A stretch of DNA of 61,348 bases from an uncultured Bacilli bacterium (lineage in GTDB: Bacteria > Bacillota_I > Bacilli_A > RF39 > UBA660). The position numbers were made by a program, and so were the translations under genes. Under the pieces are notes generated by a model, which was not told the DNA's origin, did no database searches, and saw only the letters and a list, made by a program, of their open reading frames with translations. Location: NCBI GenBank assembly GCA_944359055.1, contig CALVSO010000007.1:1-61348 (forward strand), in the 5' to 3' direction. Shown here piece by piece: positions 50,552 through 59,371 of the stretch. Numbering within the stretch: position 1 is the first letter of the stretch; the number at the start of each line of letters is the position of its first letter.

Positions 50552-51145
50552 ATGAAAAAATATATTTGTCCTATTTGTGGATATGTTTATGACGAAGCAA
50601 AAGAAGGAATAAAATTTGAAGATTTACCAGATGATTGGAAATGTCCGTTATGTGGAGCACCTAAAAATTTATTCAAATCTGAAGCTGTTGAAGTAGAAGT
50701 TGAAGAACAAGAAGAAGAATTAAGAGAAATGAATTATGGTGAAATAAGTGCTTTATGTAGTAGTTTGGCTAGTAGTTGTGAAAAACAATATTTAGAAGAA
50801 GAGGCTAAATTATTTAAAAAATTAGCTAATTATTATAATAGTAAAGCTAAATTAGAAGGTAATTTTGAAGATTTAATTAGTAAAATTAATAAAGATTTGG
50901 ATTTAAATTATAAAAAAGCGAGAGAAATATCTGAAGAAAAGGAAGATAGAGGTTCTTTACGTGTTATTACCTGGGGAGAAAAAGTTACAATGATTTTAAA
51001 AGCTTTACTAAATGAGGGAATACCTACTGACAAAAAGATATACGTATGTGAAGTTTGTGGTTTTGTATACATTGGTAACGAAAAACCAGAAATATGTCCG
51101 GTTTGTAAAGTTCCTAATTTTAAATTAGTGGAGGTAACAAAATGA
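50552..51145 (+). CDS. Protein with rubredoxin-like domains at both ends
   Basis: A 197-residue protein. The N-terminal rubredoxin-like iron site has C-P-I-C-G-Y (C6, C9) and C-P-L-C-G (C31, C34). A central helical region (~55-150) follows, then a second site with C-E-V-C-G and C-P-V-C near the C-terminus, as at the end of rubrerythrins. The middle resembles the position of a rubrerythrin four-helix domain but lacks the repeated E-x-x-H ligands of a di-iron centre. It probably moves electrons in oxygen or peroxide defence. The TGA stop overlaps the ferredoxin-like gene. Confidence 0.8.
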   Translation: MKKYICPICGYVYDEAKEGIKFEDLPDDWKCPLCGAPKNLFKSEAVEVEVEEQEEELREMNYGEISALCSSLASSCEKQYLEEEAKLFKKLANYYNSKAKLEGNFEDLISKINKDLDLNYKKAREISEEKEDRGSLRVITWGEKVTMILKALLNEGIPTDKKIYVCEVCGFVYIGNEKPEICPVCKVPNFKLVEVTK

Positions 51146-51630
51146 GTGAGTTAAGAGCTGTTCGTAATTTAAGAATTTGTAGTAAAGATTGTTTATGTTT
51201 ATTTGTGTGCCCAACTGGTGCTACGGATACAGAAACAGGACAAATTGACTTTGAAAAATGTATTGGTTGTGGTGCTTGTAGTAGAGCCTGTCCATCTGGG
51301 GCAATTTCAATGGTACCATATAAATATCCAAAACAACAAGAAAAAGATGAATTAGTTATAGAAAACTTAAAAAGAGTAATTAATAGTAAAGTTGATCAAG
51401 AACAGATAGCACATTATATTTACGAAAATAGTAATGATGAAAAAGAAAAATTATTGGCTAAAATTTTAATGAAATCAAATAGATTAATAGTTGAAGATTT
51501 ATATCGTGAAGCTGGTTACATGTTACCACAAAGTAAAAATACTAAAGAATTTTTAGAAGAATTATTAGAAAAAGATAATACTAATAAAGAAGATATAAAA
51601 AAATTGTTAGAATTGTTAGAATTTAATTAA
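51142..51630 (+). CDS. Two-cluster 4Fe-4S ferredoxin-like protein with helical tail
   Basis: A 162-residue protein. The second cluster motif [12 protein letters not shown] (~41-52) is standard. The first is unusual: [12 protein letters not shown] (~13-24), spaced C-x3-C-x-C-x3-C-P. The last ~90 residues are a charged helical domain with no known motif. It is translationally coupled to the rubredoxin-like gene, so the two are likely redox partners. Its end overlaps the end of the convergent UV endonuclease gene by 8 nt. Confidence 0.8.
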   Translation: MSELRAVRNLRICSKDCLCLFVCPTGATDTETGQIDFEKCIGCGACSRACPSGAISMVPYKYPKQQEKDELVIENLKRVINSKVDQEQIAHYIYENSNDEKEKLLAKILMKSNRLIVEDLYREAGYMLPQSKNTKEFLEELLEKDNTNKEDIKKLLELLEFN

Positions 51631-52537
51631 TAAACGATGTATCGTCAATAAATTTATAATTATTATATTTTAATAGCCTTACTAATTTAAACAAGGCATC
51701 ATCTTTGGCTTTAGCTTCCAACATGATATCAATATTTTTAACCTTATTTAAGAAATTAATAAAGTCATCAATATTAATATAATCATGGTGAGATCTAAAG
51801 TCTTTTTTTGTATTATTTTTAGGAGAAGAAAAATGTATTTTAGGTGTTGTTTTCCAAGTCTTAAAAATATCATTTAAATATTTATCAATATCACCAATAT
51901 TATTGCAAATATGATGATGATAATCTAAAACAAAAGGAATGTTTAATTTTTTACATATATATAAACAATCTAAAATATTATATATTTTGTCGTCATTTTC
52001 AATTGCTATACATTCTTGAATATATTTTGGCAATTTATAAAAATTATTAATAAATCTTTTAATACTATTTTGTTTTCCTAATACGCTACTACCAACATGT
52101 AAAATTATTATTTTATTTTTAATATTTAAAGCATCTAATATTTTATAATGATATTCTAATATTTCAAAAGTATTTTCTAATACTTCTTTTTTTGTACTAT
52201 TTAAAACACAAAATTGATCTGGATGAACATCAACTCGAATATTATTTTTTTTAATTTTATTACCAATTTCTTTATAAATATTTTTATATTTATTGATATA
52301 ATCGAATACAACGTCTTTTTTTGTAGCTAGTGGTATTAGTTTGGAAGTTAACCTATAAAAATGAATATTATTTTTTATGTTGTAATCAATAATTTTATTT
52401 AAATTTGATAAATTTTCTAATATTATTTTATCTATTTTATTTAAATCTTTGCTTTTATTAAATTCTGTATAAGTAATTGTTTTAGAACAAGTTAGATTTA
52501 ATGTGTTAGAAATTGAAACATAACCTAATCTTATCAT
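51623..52537 (-). CDS. uvsE: UV DNA damage endonuclease (UvsE/UVDE)
   Basis: A 304-residue TIM-barrel endonuclease that nicks 5' of UV photoproducts. Family features are the start R-L-G-Y-V-S, the D-V-H-P-D-Q-F block (~107-113), I-A-I-E-N-D-D (~180-186), V-L-D-Y-H-H-H (~206-212), H-F-S-S-P (~241-245) and a late D-I-M-L-E-A-K segment. In B. subtilis the homologue is associated with sporulation and spore UV resistance, fitting the host. A GGTGAT ribosome site precedes ATG 52537. Confidence 0.93.
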   Translation of the reverse strand: MIRLGYVSISNTLNLTCSKTITYTEFNKSKDLNKIDKIILENLSNLNKIIDYNIKNNIHFYRLTSKLIPLATKKDVVFDYINKYKNIYKEIGNKIKKNNIRVDVHPDQFCVLNSTKKEVLENTFEILEYHYKILDALNIKNKIIILHVGSSVLGKQNSIKRFINNFYKLPKYIQECIAIENDDKIYNILDCLYICKKLNIPFVLDYHHHICNNIGDIDKYLNDIFKTWKTTPKIHFSSPKNNTKKDFRSHHDYINIDDFINFLNKVKNIDIMLEAKAKDDALFKLVRLLKYNNYKFIDDTSFIN

Positions 52538-52586
52538 ATTATCACCATTAATAATATGGCAAAAAAAATATTTCTTATGAAATATT

Positions 52587-53033
52587 TTAGAAATTTATTT
52601 TATCCAATTTTTTTGCATCATTTTTAAAGTTTAATAATGATTGTAAATCTATTTGATCAACAAAATTATTATAATTTTGTTTTGATAATTCTGTAGGAAT
52701 TTGTCTTTTCTCTAAAATTTCTAATAAATTAAAAAATGAAAATTCTATTTGCTTTCCACAAACAATATTTAACGGCATTTTTAATTTTTTAGATAATAAA
52801 TTTGAATCATGAATTTTTAATTTTATCCATCCATATAAAAAATTCAAATCATTAGGAAAGAATAAAGTTGTAGTAAAAATGTAATGTAATCCTTCGTTAT
52901 CAGTAAAAGGATTGGATTTTATAAATTCTAATTTTTGTTCTGTGCTCATTGAATTAAAAACTTTAGCATATTTATAAGCAAGCATTTTAACTTGTATATA
53001 TTGTTGTATTGTTATATTTGAAAAATCTTTCAT
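52587..53033 (-). CDS. Hypothetical protein
   Basis: A 148-residue soluble protein without a recognised family or motif; it is rich in Asn, Phe, Leu and Lys and probably helical. ATG 53033 follows GAGGGGG on the minus strand; a longer frame starting at 53090 would include the promoter region and is rejected. It is upstream of uvsE in the same orientation with a ~50-nt gap. Confidence 0.55.
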   Translation of the reverse strand: MKDFSNITIQQYIQVKMLAYKYAKVFNSMSTEQKLEFIKSNPFTDNEGLHYIFTTTLFFPNDLNFLYGWIKLKIHDSNLLSKKLKMPLNIVCGKQIEFSFFNLLEILEKRQIPTELSKQNYNNFVDQIDLQSLLNFKNDAKKLDKINF

Positions 53034-53061
53034 GTTATTTTTCCCCCTCTTTTTGTCCGAT

Positions 53062-53090
53062 ATATTATCATATAAATAAGATAATGTCAA
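53062..53090 (-). promoter_or_regulatory. Promoter of the 52587 gene
   Basis: On the minus strand TTGACA (53090-53085), 17 nt, TAATAT (53067-53062). Confidence 0.6.
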
Positions 53091-53175
53091 ATTTAATAAA
53101 AAAATTAAACTTTTTAGTAAAATTTCTTTTCAAATAATTAAAAAAATGTTATTATTAAGATAATGGGAGGGTAAT

Positions 53176-53427
53176 ATGACAACAAAAAAAATTATTGTAC
53201 GAAAGGAATCTGGGTTACATGCAAGGCCAGGTAGTGATTTAGTTAACTTGGCAATGACTTTTAAATCAGATATATACTTAATTAAAGGAGATAAAAGAGT
53301 AAATGCTAAAGAGGTATTAGAAATTTTATCAGCTGATATCAATTTTAATGATGAAATTACAATCGAAACTAATGGTGAAGATGAAAATGAAGCTTTAAAA
53401 GCTTTAGAAGAATATATAGGAAATTAA
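53176..53427 (+). CDS. ptsH: HPr-like phosphocarrier lacking Ser46
   Basis: An 83-residue HPr. The phosphoryl-accepting His15 is present in G-L-H-A-R-P-G. The residue at position 46, normally a serine phosphorylated by HPr kinase for carbon catabolite control, is glutamate (V-N-A-K-E-V-L-E). The surrounding helix also differs from B. subtilis. Phosphotransfer should work, but this regulatory input cannot. It begins an operon containing EI and a full mannose-family permease, separated from EI by one base. GGGAGGG precedes the ATG. Confidence 0.9.
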   Translation: MTTKKIIVRKESGLHARPGSDLVNLAMTFKSDIYLIKGDKRVNAKEVLEILSADINFNDEITIETNGEDENEALKALEEYIGN

Positions 53428-53428
53428 T

Positions 53429-55141
53429 ATGCAATTATTAGGAATAAAAGTTGGTAATGGTTTAGGGTTAGGTAAATGTGTTATTATTGATTCCAAATTA
53501 CCTAATTTAAATCAAGAAGTTTGCGAAAACAAAGAAGAAGAATTAAAAAAGGTTAGCAATGCTATTGATGAAGCTATTATTGATTATCAAAATATAATTG
53601 CTACTTTAGAAGATGAAGATTTAAAATCATTAACAGACTTTAATAAAAATGTTTTAATTTCACCAAGTATAAAAAAAGATATGGAAAACATCATTAACAA
53701 TAAAAATTGCTTTGGTGATGTAGCAATCGATCATTATTTTAATGAAAAAATAAAGCAATTAGAAAATTTAGATAACAAATATTTAAATGAACGAGCAAAA
53801 GATGTTAAAGATATTAGATATAAAGTTTTAGCTAAATACTATAAGATTAAAGAATTTAATCCAAATACTTTAACTGAAGATGTTATTTTAGTATCACATG
53901 AAATGACTGCTAATGTTTTATTAACTGATAATATAGCTCATATTAAAGGAATTGTTTCTGAATTAGGTGGAAAAACAAGTCATATAGGTATTTTAACCAC
54001 ATCGTTAGGTATACCATCAGTATTTGGTGTTGATATCAAAAATTTAAAAAATGATGAATTAATTTTCATTGATGGTAATAAAGGTTTTGTAGAAAACGAA
54101 CTAAATAATGATAAAATAAAAATAATAAAAGATAAAATTCAAGTTGAATTAGAATTAAAAAAAGAATTAGATGATATAAAAGAAGCAAAAACAACTGATG
54201 GATACATTTTTGATGTATGTTCTAATACTGGTGATTTAACAGAATTAGAAAGATTAGATAGTATTCCTTTAGATGGTGTAGGGTTATTTAGAACAGAATT
54301 TTTATATTTAAATAAAACTACTCCACCAACTGAAGATTATTTATTTGAAGTGTATAAAAAATTTGTTGAAAAATTAAATCATAAACAAATGATAATTAGA
54401 ACTTTAGATATTGGTGGAGATAAAAAATGTCCATACATTGATATTAAAGATGAAGCTAATCCTTTTTTAGGATATCGAGCTATAAGATATTGTTTAGATC
54501 ATAAAGATTTTTTCAAAACTTCTTTAAGAGCAATATTAAGGGCAAGTGCATTCGGTAATATTGCTATAATGTATCCAATGATTTCTTCAATAGAGGAAAT
54601 TAGACAAGCTAATTTAATATTAGAGGAAACGAAAGAAGAATTGACAGAAGAAAATATTAAATTTAATAAAGATATTAAAGTAGGAGTTATGGTAGAAATA
54701 CCAGCGATAGCCGCTATGGCGGATATGGTAATACCTGAAGTTGACTTTTTCAGTATAGGAACAAATGATTTAGTTCAGTATACAACAGCAGTAGATAGGG
54801 GAAATACTACTATTAGTAAATTATATCAATGGTTTAATCCAGGTGTCATAAGATTAATAAAAAACACTATTGAAGCTACTAAAAAATATGATAACAAATT
54901 TGTTGGTATGTGCGGTGAAATGGCTGCTGATCCATTAGGAATTATATTGTTAGTTGGATTAGGTTTAGATGAATTTAGCGTAAACATGAATATGGTTAAA
55001 AGAACTAAAAAATATATATCTTTATTGAATAAAAAAGAAACTGAAAATTTTGTTAAAACGTTGTTTGATTTAAGAACTGTAAAAGAAATTGAAGATAAAT
55101 TAAACGAATTTGCAAAATTAAAATATGGAAAGTATTATTAG
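53429..55141 (+). CDS. ptsI: PTS enzyme I
   Basis: A 570-residue phosphoenolpyruvate-protein phosphotransferase. The N-terminal HPr-binding domain covers ~20-140. The active-site histidine is H185 in G-G-K-T-S-H-I-G-I. The C-terminal PEP-binding barrel has G-L-F-R-T-E-F-L-Y (~287-295), T-L-D-I-G-G-D-K (~325-332) and the catalytic cysteine in M-C-G-E-M-A-A-D (~494-501). It phosphorylates the upstream HPr. Confidence 0.96.
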   Translation: MQLLGIKVGNGLGLGKCVIIDSKLPNLNQEVCENKEEELKKVSNAIDEAIIDYQNIIATLEDEDLKSLTDFNKNVLISPSIKKDMENIINNKNCFGDVAIDHYFNEKIKQLENLDNKYLNERAKDVKDIRYKVLAKYYKIKEFNPNTLTEDVILVSHEMTANVLLTDNIAHIKGIVSELGGKTSHIGILTTSLGIPSVFGVDIKNLKNDELIFIDGNKGFVENELNNDKIKIIKDKIQVELELKKELDDIKEAKTTDGYIFDVCSNTGDLTELERLDSIPLDGVGLFRTEFLYLNKTTPPTEDYLFEVYKKFVEKLNHKQMIIRTLDIGGDKKCPYIDIKDEANPFLGYRAIRYCLDHKDFFKTSLRAILRASAFGNIAIMYPMISSIEEIRQANLILEETKEELTEENIKFNKDIKVGVMVEIPAIAAMADMVIPEVDFFSIGTNDLVQYTTAVDRGNTTISKLYQWFNPGVIRLIKNTIEATKKYDNKFVGMCGEMAADPLGIILLVGLGLDEFSVNMNMVKRTKKYISLLNKKETENFVKTLFDLRTVKEIEDKLNEFAKLKYGKYY

Positions 55142-55150
55142 GAGGAAAAA

Positions 55151-55621
55151 ATGGCAAAAAATAATATTTTATTAACAAGAATAGATAATAGATTAATACA
55201 TGGTCAAGTTGTATGTAACTGGGCGGGAACAGTAGGAGCAAATCTTATCGTTGTTGTTGATGATGAAACTGCTAATAGTGAAACAGAAAAAAATATCATG
55301 AAATTAGCAGCTTCATCATTAGGATTCGATTCAAGATTTTTCACAGTTCAACATACTATCGATGTTATTGAAAAAGCGAATGCTGAACAAAAAATATTTT
55401 TAGTATGTAAAACACCAGAAACATTAAGAAAACTAATTGAAGGAGGTGTCGAAATAAAAAAAGTAAACATAGGAAATATGCATTTTTCTGAAGGAAAAAA
55501 GAAAATTTCTGATAAAGTTTACGTAAATGACAAAGATATGGATGATTTAAATTTCATTAAAAGTAAGGTTGATGAAATTTATATTCAGGATACACCTGAT
55601 TTTAAAAAAGAAGAATTTTAG
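55151..55621 (+). CDS. PTS mannose/fructose/sorbose-family IIB
   Basis: A 156-residue cytoplasmic IIB subunit with the phospho-histidine in R-I-D-N-R-L-I-H-G-Q-V (H17), typical of the Man family, in which phosphate is carried on histidine. It takes phosphate from IIA and gives it to the sugar as IIC/IID import it. AGGAGG precedes the ATG; the spacing to IIC is about 9 nt. Confidence 0.93.
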   Translation: MAKNNILLTRIDNRLIHGQVVCNWAGTVGANLIVVVDDETANSETEKNIMKLAASSLGFDSRFFTVQHTIDVIEKANAEQKIFLVCKTPETLRKLIEGGVEIKKVNIGNMHFSEGKKKISDKVYVNDKDMDDLNFIKSKVDEIYIQDTPDFKKEEF

Positions 55622-55630
55622 GAGGAGTTT

Positions 55631-56395
55631 ATGGAAATTACATTAATGATAGGTATCATTATTACCTTAATTGCAATGGTTGTTGCCATTGATAGTTCTT
55701 TAGAAGGATTTTTTATCTTTCGACCAATTATTGTTTGTCCATTAATTGGTTTAGCAGTAGGTGATTTAGAAACAGGATTAGTTGCTGCCGGTATCGTTGA
55801 ACTTGCATTTGCTGGTATTACAGCAGTAGGTGGAGTTATTCCACCAGATGCAGTTATGACAAGTATTATGACTGTTGTATTAGCAAAAACAACTGGTCAA
55901 CCTGTAGCTGCTGCTTTTGCATTAGCTGTACCATTTGGTTTATTATCACAATTTATAGGAAATATAAAATGTACATTACTTTCTTTATTTAACAAAACTG
56001 CAGATAAATATGCAGAAGAATGTAATTTACAAGGTATTATGAGATTATGTTATTTTGGTATATTTTTAACAGTTGCAATTTATGGTATTTTAACATTTGC
56101 TTCAGTTTACGTTGCTCAAGATGGACTAGTAAAATTAGTTGAAATTATGCCAGAATGGTTAACACATGGATTCTCAGTAGCTGGTGGTTTATTACCTGCA
56201 ATTGGATTTGCTATGTTATTAAGAGTTACTTTAAAAGCTAAATATATGCCATATTTATTAGCTGGATTCTTATTTGCAACATTTATTCCAATTGATAATA
56301 TTTTACCAGTAGCTATTATGGGATTAGCATTTGCTTTATTAGAATATTATCGTACTAATACTGTATCTAAAGGAGGCGAATCTGATGGCATCTAA
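55631..56395 (+). CDS. PTS mannose-family IIC
   Basis: A 254-residue membrane subunit with about eight helices, forming the sugar channel with IID. A glycine/alanine-rich G-I-V-E-L-A-F-A-G-I (~56-65) and G-A/G-V-I-P-P-D-A region match Man-family IIC. Its end overlaps the IID start by 11 nt, so stoichiometric production is likely. Confidence 0.92.
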   Translation: MEITLMIGIIITLIAMVVAIDSSLEGFFIFRPIIVCPLIGLAVGDLETGLVAAGIVELAFAGITAVGGVIPPDAVMTSIMTVVLAKTTGQPVAAAFALAVPFGLLSQFIGNIKCTLLSLFNKTADKYAEECNLQGIMRLCYFGIFLTVAIYGILTFASVYVAQDGLVKLVEIMPEWLTHGFSVAGGLLPAIGFAMLLRVTLKAKYMPYLLAGFLFATFIPIDNILPVAIMGLAFALLEYYRTNTVSKGGESDGI

Positions 56396-57185
56396 AAAAT
56401 ATAAAAAAGTAAGTAAAAAGGATATAACTGCATTAGGTTATAGATCATTATTAAATCAAGCTATTTTCAATTATGAAAGAATGCAAAACATTGGATTTAC
56501 AGCCACATTAAATCCATGTATTAAAAAAATTTATAAAGATGATAAGAAAAAAATGGCAGAAGTTACAAAAGACAATTTGGAATTTATTAATACTCATAAC
56601 GTATTAGTACCATTTTTACAAGGTTTAATGGTTTCACTATACGAAGGTGGTGAAGACCCAGAAACAGTTAAAAAAATAAAAATATCATTATTCGGACCTT
56701 TAGCAGGTATTGGAGATGCAATATTTTGGTTTACTGTGATGCCTATTATGTCAGGTATCTGTGCTTCATTAGCTAGTGAAGGTAACGTTTTGGGACCAAT
56801 TATTTATTTCTTAGTATTTTTAGCCGTATTTTTCTTAAGATTTCCACTTGCTCATATGGGATATAATGCTGGTGTTAGTGCTTTGGATAAAATTCAAGCA
56901 AATACTGAAAAAGTAGGAAATTCAGCATCTATATTGGGTATAACAATTTTAGGAGGTTTAATTGCTAGTTATGTATCTATTACTTTATTACCACAAATTG
57001 AAATTAGTGATGGTACATTTATTAGCTTACAAACTGATTTCGTTGATAAAATTATTCCTAATTTATTACCATTTGCCTTTACATTCTTAATTTATTATTT
57101 ACTTAAGAAGAAAGTTAATCCAACAATTTTAATACTTAGTACATTAGTAGTATCAGTTTTATTAGCGTTCTTAGGTGTATTATAG
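56385..57185 (+). CDS. PTS mannose-family IID
   Basis: A 266-residue membrane-associated subunit with the N-terminal cytoplasmic helices and Q-x-x-F-N-Y-E-R-M-Q-N-I-G-F motif (~26-38) of IID, the F-G-P-L-A-G-I-G-D-A block (~104-113) and membrane helices at the C-terminus. It forms the permease with IIC. Its TAG stop shares a base with the GTG start of IIA. Confidence 0.92.
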   Translation: MASKKYKKVSKKDITALGYRSLLNQAIFNYERMQNIGFTATLNPCIKKIYKDDKKKMAEVTKDNLEFINTHNVLVPFLQGLMVSLYEGGEDPETVKKIKISLFGPLAGIGDAIFWFTVMPIMSGICASLASEGNVLGPIIYFLVFLAVFFLRFPLAHMGYNAGVSALDKIQANTEKVGNSASILGITILGGLIASYVSITLLPQIEISDGTFISLQTDFVDKIIPNLLPFAFTFLIYYLLKKKVNPTILILSTLVVSVLLAFLGVL

Positions 57186-57589
57186 TGAATTATATAGTTT
57201 TAACTGGTCATGGAAATTATGCGACTGGAATGAAAAGTGCGCTAGAACTTATTGTTGGACCTAAAGAAAATGTTTTAGCTTTTGATTTTTTAAAGGAAGA
57301 AAGTGAAGAACAATTTAGTTTAAAATTTAAAGATTTAGATAAAAATAATAATTATTTATTTGCTTGTGACTTAATGGGTGGTACACCATATAAAGTAGTT
57401 TCAAGATTAGATTTAAATAAAGAAATTTTAATTGGAACTAATTTAGGTGGATTACTTGATACATTATTTAAGATAGATAAGTTAGAATTAAGTGAATTGG
57501 CAGATAATTTAAAACAAACAAGTTTAAAAAGTTTAGTTAATATAAAAGAATTGGAAATTAAAAAAGAGGAAGTAACTGATGGAATTTAA
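57185..57589 (+). CDS. PTS mannose/fructose-family IIA
   Basis: A 134-residue IIA domain with the phospho-histidine H9 in L-T-G-H-G-N-Y-A and the D-L-M-G-G-T-P strand (~61-67). The start is GTG 57185. In many species IIA and IIB are fused (ManL); here they are separate, with IIA last, as in the Aga and Lev/Sor-like arrangements. Its end overlaps the HAD gene by 11 nt. Confidence 0.9.
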   Translation: MNYIVLTGHGNYATGMKSALELIVGPKENVLAFDFLKEESEEQFSLKFKDLDKNNNYLFACDLMGGTPYKVVSRLDLNKEILIGTNLGGLLDTLFKIDKLELSELADNLKQTSLKSLVNIKELEIKKEEVTDGI

Positions 57590-58202
57590 AAATTATATTT
57601 TTGATATTGATGGAACTTTGTTGAATTCATACTTAGTTGCTTATAAAGCAAAGGAAAAAGTTTTGAAAGAGTACAATATTCCATATACTAAAGAGTTAAT
57701 AGATTTAGGATTTTCTTCAACATCGATAAAATCTTTAGAATTATTTGGTGTTGATGTTAATTCTGATATTGGCAAAGAAATAGTAAAAAAAGAAGAAATA
57801 TATTTTAATGAATTTTCAAAAGATATGGAATTATTTCCAAATGCTTTAGAAACTATTAAATTTTTAAAAAGTAAACAAAAAAATTTAGGAATTGTTACTT
57901 CTAGGATTAAAAGTGAAGTAATAAATGAACCTAAATTAAAAGAAATATTACCTTATTTTGATTGTATTATTACAGCAAGTGATGTTTTAAAACCAAAGCC
58001 TGACAAAGAATGTTTGGAAAAATTATTTGATATTACAAAATGGAATAAAAATGAAAGCATTTTTATTGGAGATAGTAATAATGATTCTAATTGTGCACTT
58101 AGTTATGGAATCAAATTTGGTTTGGCTGGTTGGGGCGCTGTTAATGAAGTAAGGTATGATTACTATTTTGAAGATTTAGAACAAATAAAAAATTGGCAAT
58201 AA
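57579..58202 (+). CDS. HAD-family phosphatase of the PTS operon
   Basis: A 207-residue haloacid-dehalogenase-type hydrolase. Motif I is D-I-D-G-T-L (~9-14), motif II the threonine/serine in I-V-T-S-R, motif III the lysine in K-P-K-P-D (~128-132), and motif IV G-D-S-N-N-D (~154-159). It resembles phosphoglycolate phosphatase/beta-phosphoglucomutase-like enzymes. Being last in a PTS operon, it may dephosphorylate the incoming sugar phosphate or guard against its build-up; the substrate is not known. Confidence 0.88.
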   Translation: MEFKNYIFDIDGTLLNSYLVAYKAKEKVLKEYNIPYTKELIDLGFSSTSIKSLELFGVDVNSDIGKEIVKKEEIYFNEFSKDMELFPNALETIKFLKSKQKNLGIVTSRIKSEVINEPKLKEILPYFDCIITASDVLKPKPDKECLEKLFDITKWNKNESIFIGDSNNDSNCALSYGIKFGLAGWGAVNEVRYDYYFEDLEQIKNWQ

Positions 58203-58218
58203 TTTTGCCAATTTTTAT
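58190..58218. terminator. Bidirectional terminator between PTS operon and SIS gene
   Basis: AAATTGGCAA / TTGCCAATTT with a 5-nt loop, flanked by A and T runs on both sides. Confidence 0.85.
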
Positions 58219-59246
58219 ATTGTTTCAATGTGTTCTAAAACTTTATGAAAATCAGGATTATTTCCTCTTAATACTGATAATTCATTAGTGAATAATTGTA
58301 ATGTTATAGCACAAGTAAATAACGCATATTTATCTTCAATATCAAAGTATAATGCATCATCTGCCTCTTTTGCAATTTTTTCATTATTTGTAAAAGCAAA
58401 TGTTCTAACATTCAAATATTTTAAATCTTTAATCATTTTTAAAATATTATCATTAGTGACTTTGTCTATTCCGAAAAGAATAGTTGGCGTTTTTTCACCT
58501 GCCATTACAATTGGTCCATGATAGAATTCACTACATGGATAAGCGTGAACTGGATAATGTGATGTTTCTTTTATTTTTAAAGCTAATTCCATTGCTAAAG
58601 TTAAGTCTTTTCCTCTAGCCATAACTAAAGTATTTTCATCTTTTTCAAAAATATGGACTAATTTTTTAATTTCTTCATGGTAATTTAATCCTAAATTTAA
58701 AGCATCAATTATTTTATCATGATCTAATTTTAAATCTTCGTTTTTAGTTAATTCATAAATTAATTCAATAATTAGGTATAATGAAGAAGTATATGTTTTA
58801 GTAGCTGCATAAGATACTGCTTCATCTACATCATTCCATAAATTATATTTACATTCGTTTGCAATAATTGATCCTTTAGTGTTTGTGATACCAATAGTTA
58901 AAGCGTTACATTTATTAGCTTTTTCTACTACTTTCCAAATATCTTTTCCTTTACCTGATTGACTGATTGCAATAACTAAAGTTTTACTTAAATCAACTTC
59001 TCCATCATATACAGTAAAAACAGATGGGGTAGCGATACTTACAGGTAAATGATAATATAATTGGAATAAATATTTAGCTAACATTCCACTATGTAAAGAT
59101 GTACCTCTAGCAGCAATTAAAATGTTTGTTGGTTTAAAATTATTAATTGCTTGACTAATTTCTTTAATTAATTTTTTATTTGTTTCAAAACATCTTTTCA
59201 TTAATTCGGGTTCACTTTTAATTTCTTTTAACATTATTGTTTCCAT
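58215..59246 (-). CDS. Double-SIS-domain sugar isomerase/deaminase (AgaS/FrlB/GlmS-like)
   Basis: A 343-residue protein with two SIS phosphosugar-binding domains. The first has I-A-A-R-G-T-S-L-H (~40-48) and A-I-S-Q-S-G-K-G-K-D (~89-98), the second a C-S-E-F-Y-H-G-P motif (~237-244) as in GlmS isomerase domains. No glutaminase domain is present. The family includes AgaS aldose-ketose isomerase/deaminases and FrlB deglycases. Convergent with a Man-type PTS, it suggests the PTS imports an amino sugar or glycated amino compound. ATG 59246 after TAGGAGGA is preferred to the frame extending to 59294. Confidence 0.88.
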   Translation of the reverse strand: METIMLKEIKSEPELMKRCFETNKKLIKEISQAINNFKPTNILIAARGTSLHSGMLAKYLFQLYYHLPVSIATPSVFTVYDGEVDLSKTLVIAISQSGKGKDIWKVVEKANKCNALTIGITNTKGSIIANECKYNLWNDVDEAVSYAATKTYTSSLYLIIELIYELTKNEDLKLDHDKIIDALNLGLNYHEEIKKLVHIFEKDENTLVMARGKDLTLAMELALKIKETSHYPVHAYPCSEFYHGPIVMAGEKTPTILFGIDKVTNDNILKMIKDLKYLNVRTFAFTNNEKIAKEADDALYFDIEDKYALFTCAITLQLFTNELSVLRGNNPDFHKVLEHIETI

Positions 59247-59322
59247 ATTATTCCTCCTATAATAATAATAACACAAATTGACATTAAAATTCAAATTAAA
59301 TACAAATTAATGAGACAAGTTA

Positions 59323-59351
59323 TTGTTAACTTCAGTTATTTTATGTATAAT
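59323..59351 (+). promoter_or_regulatory. Promoter of the DMT transporter
   Basis: TTGTTA (59323-59328), 17 nt, TATAAT (59346-59351). On the opposite strand TTGAAT-N18-TATTAT (about 59266-59295) is a candidate promoter for the SIS gene. Confidence 0.7.
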
Positions 59352-59371
59352 GTTTAAGGAAGGTGAAGTAT

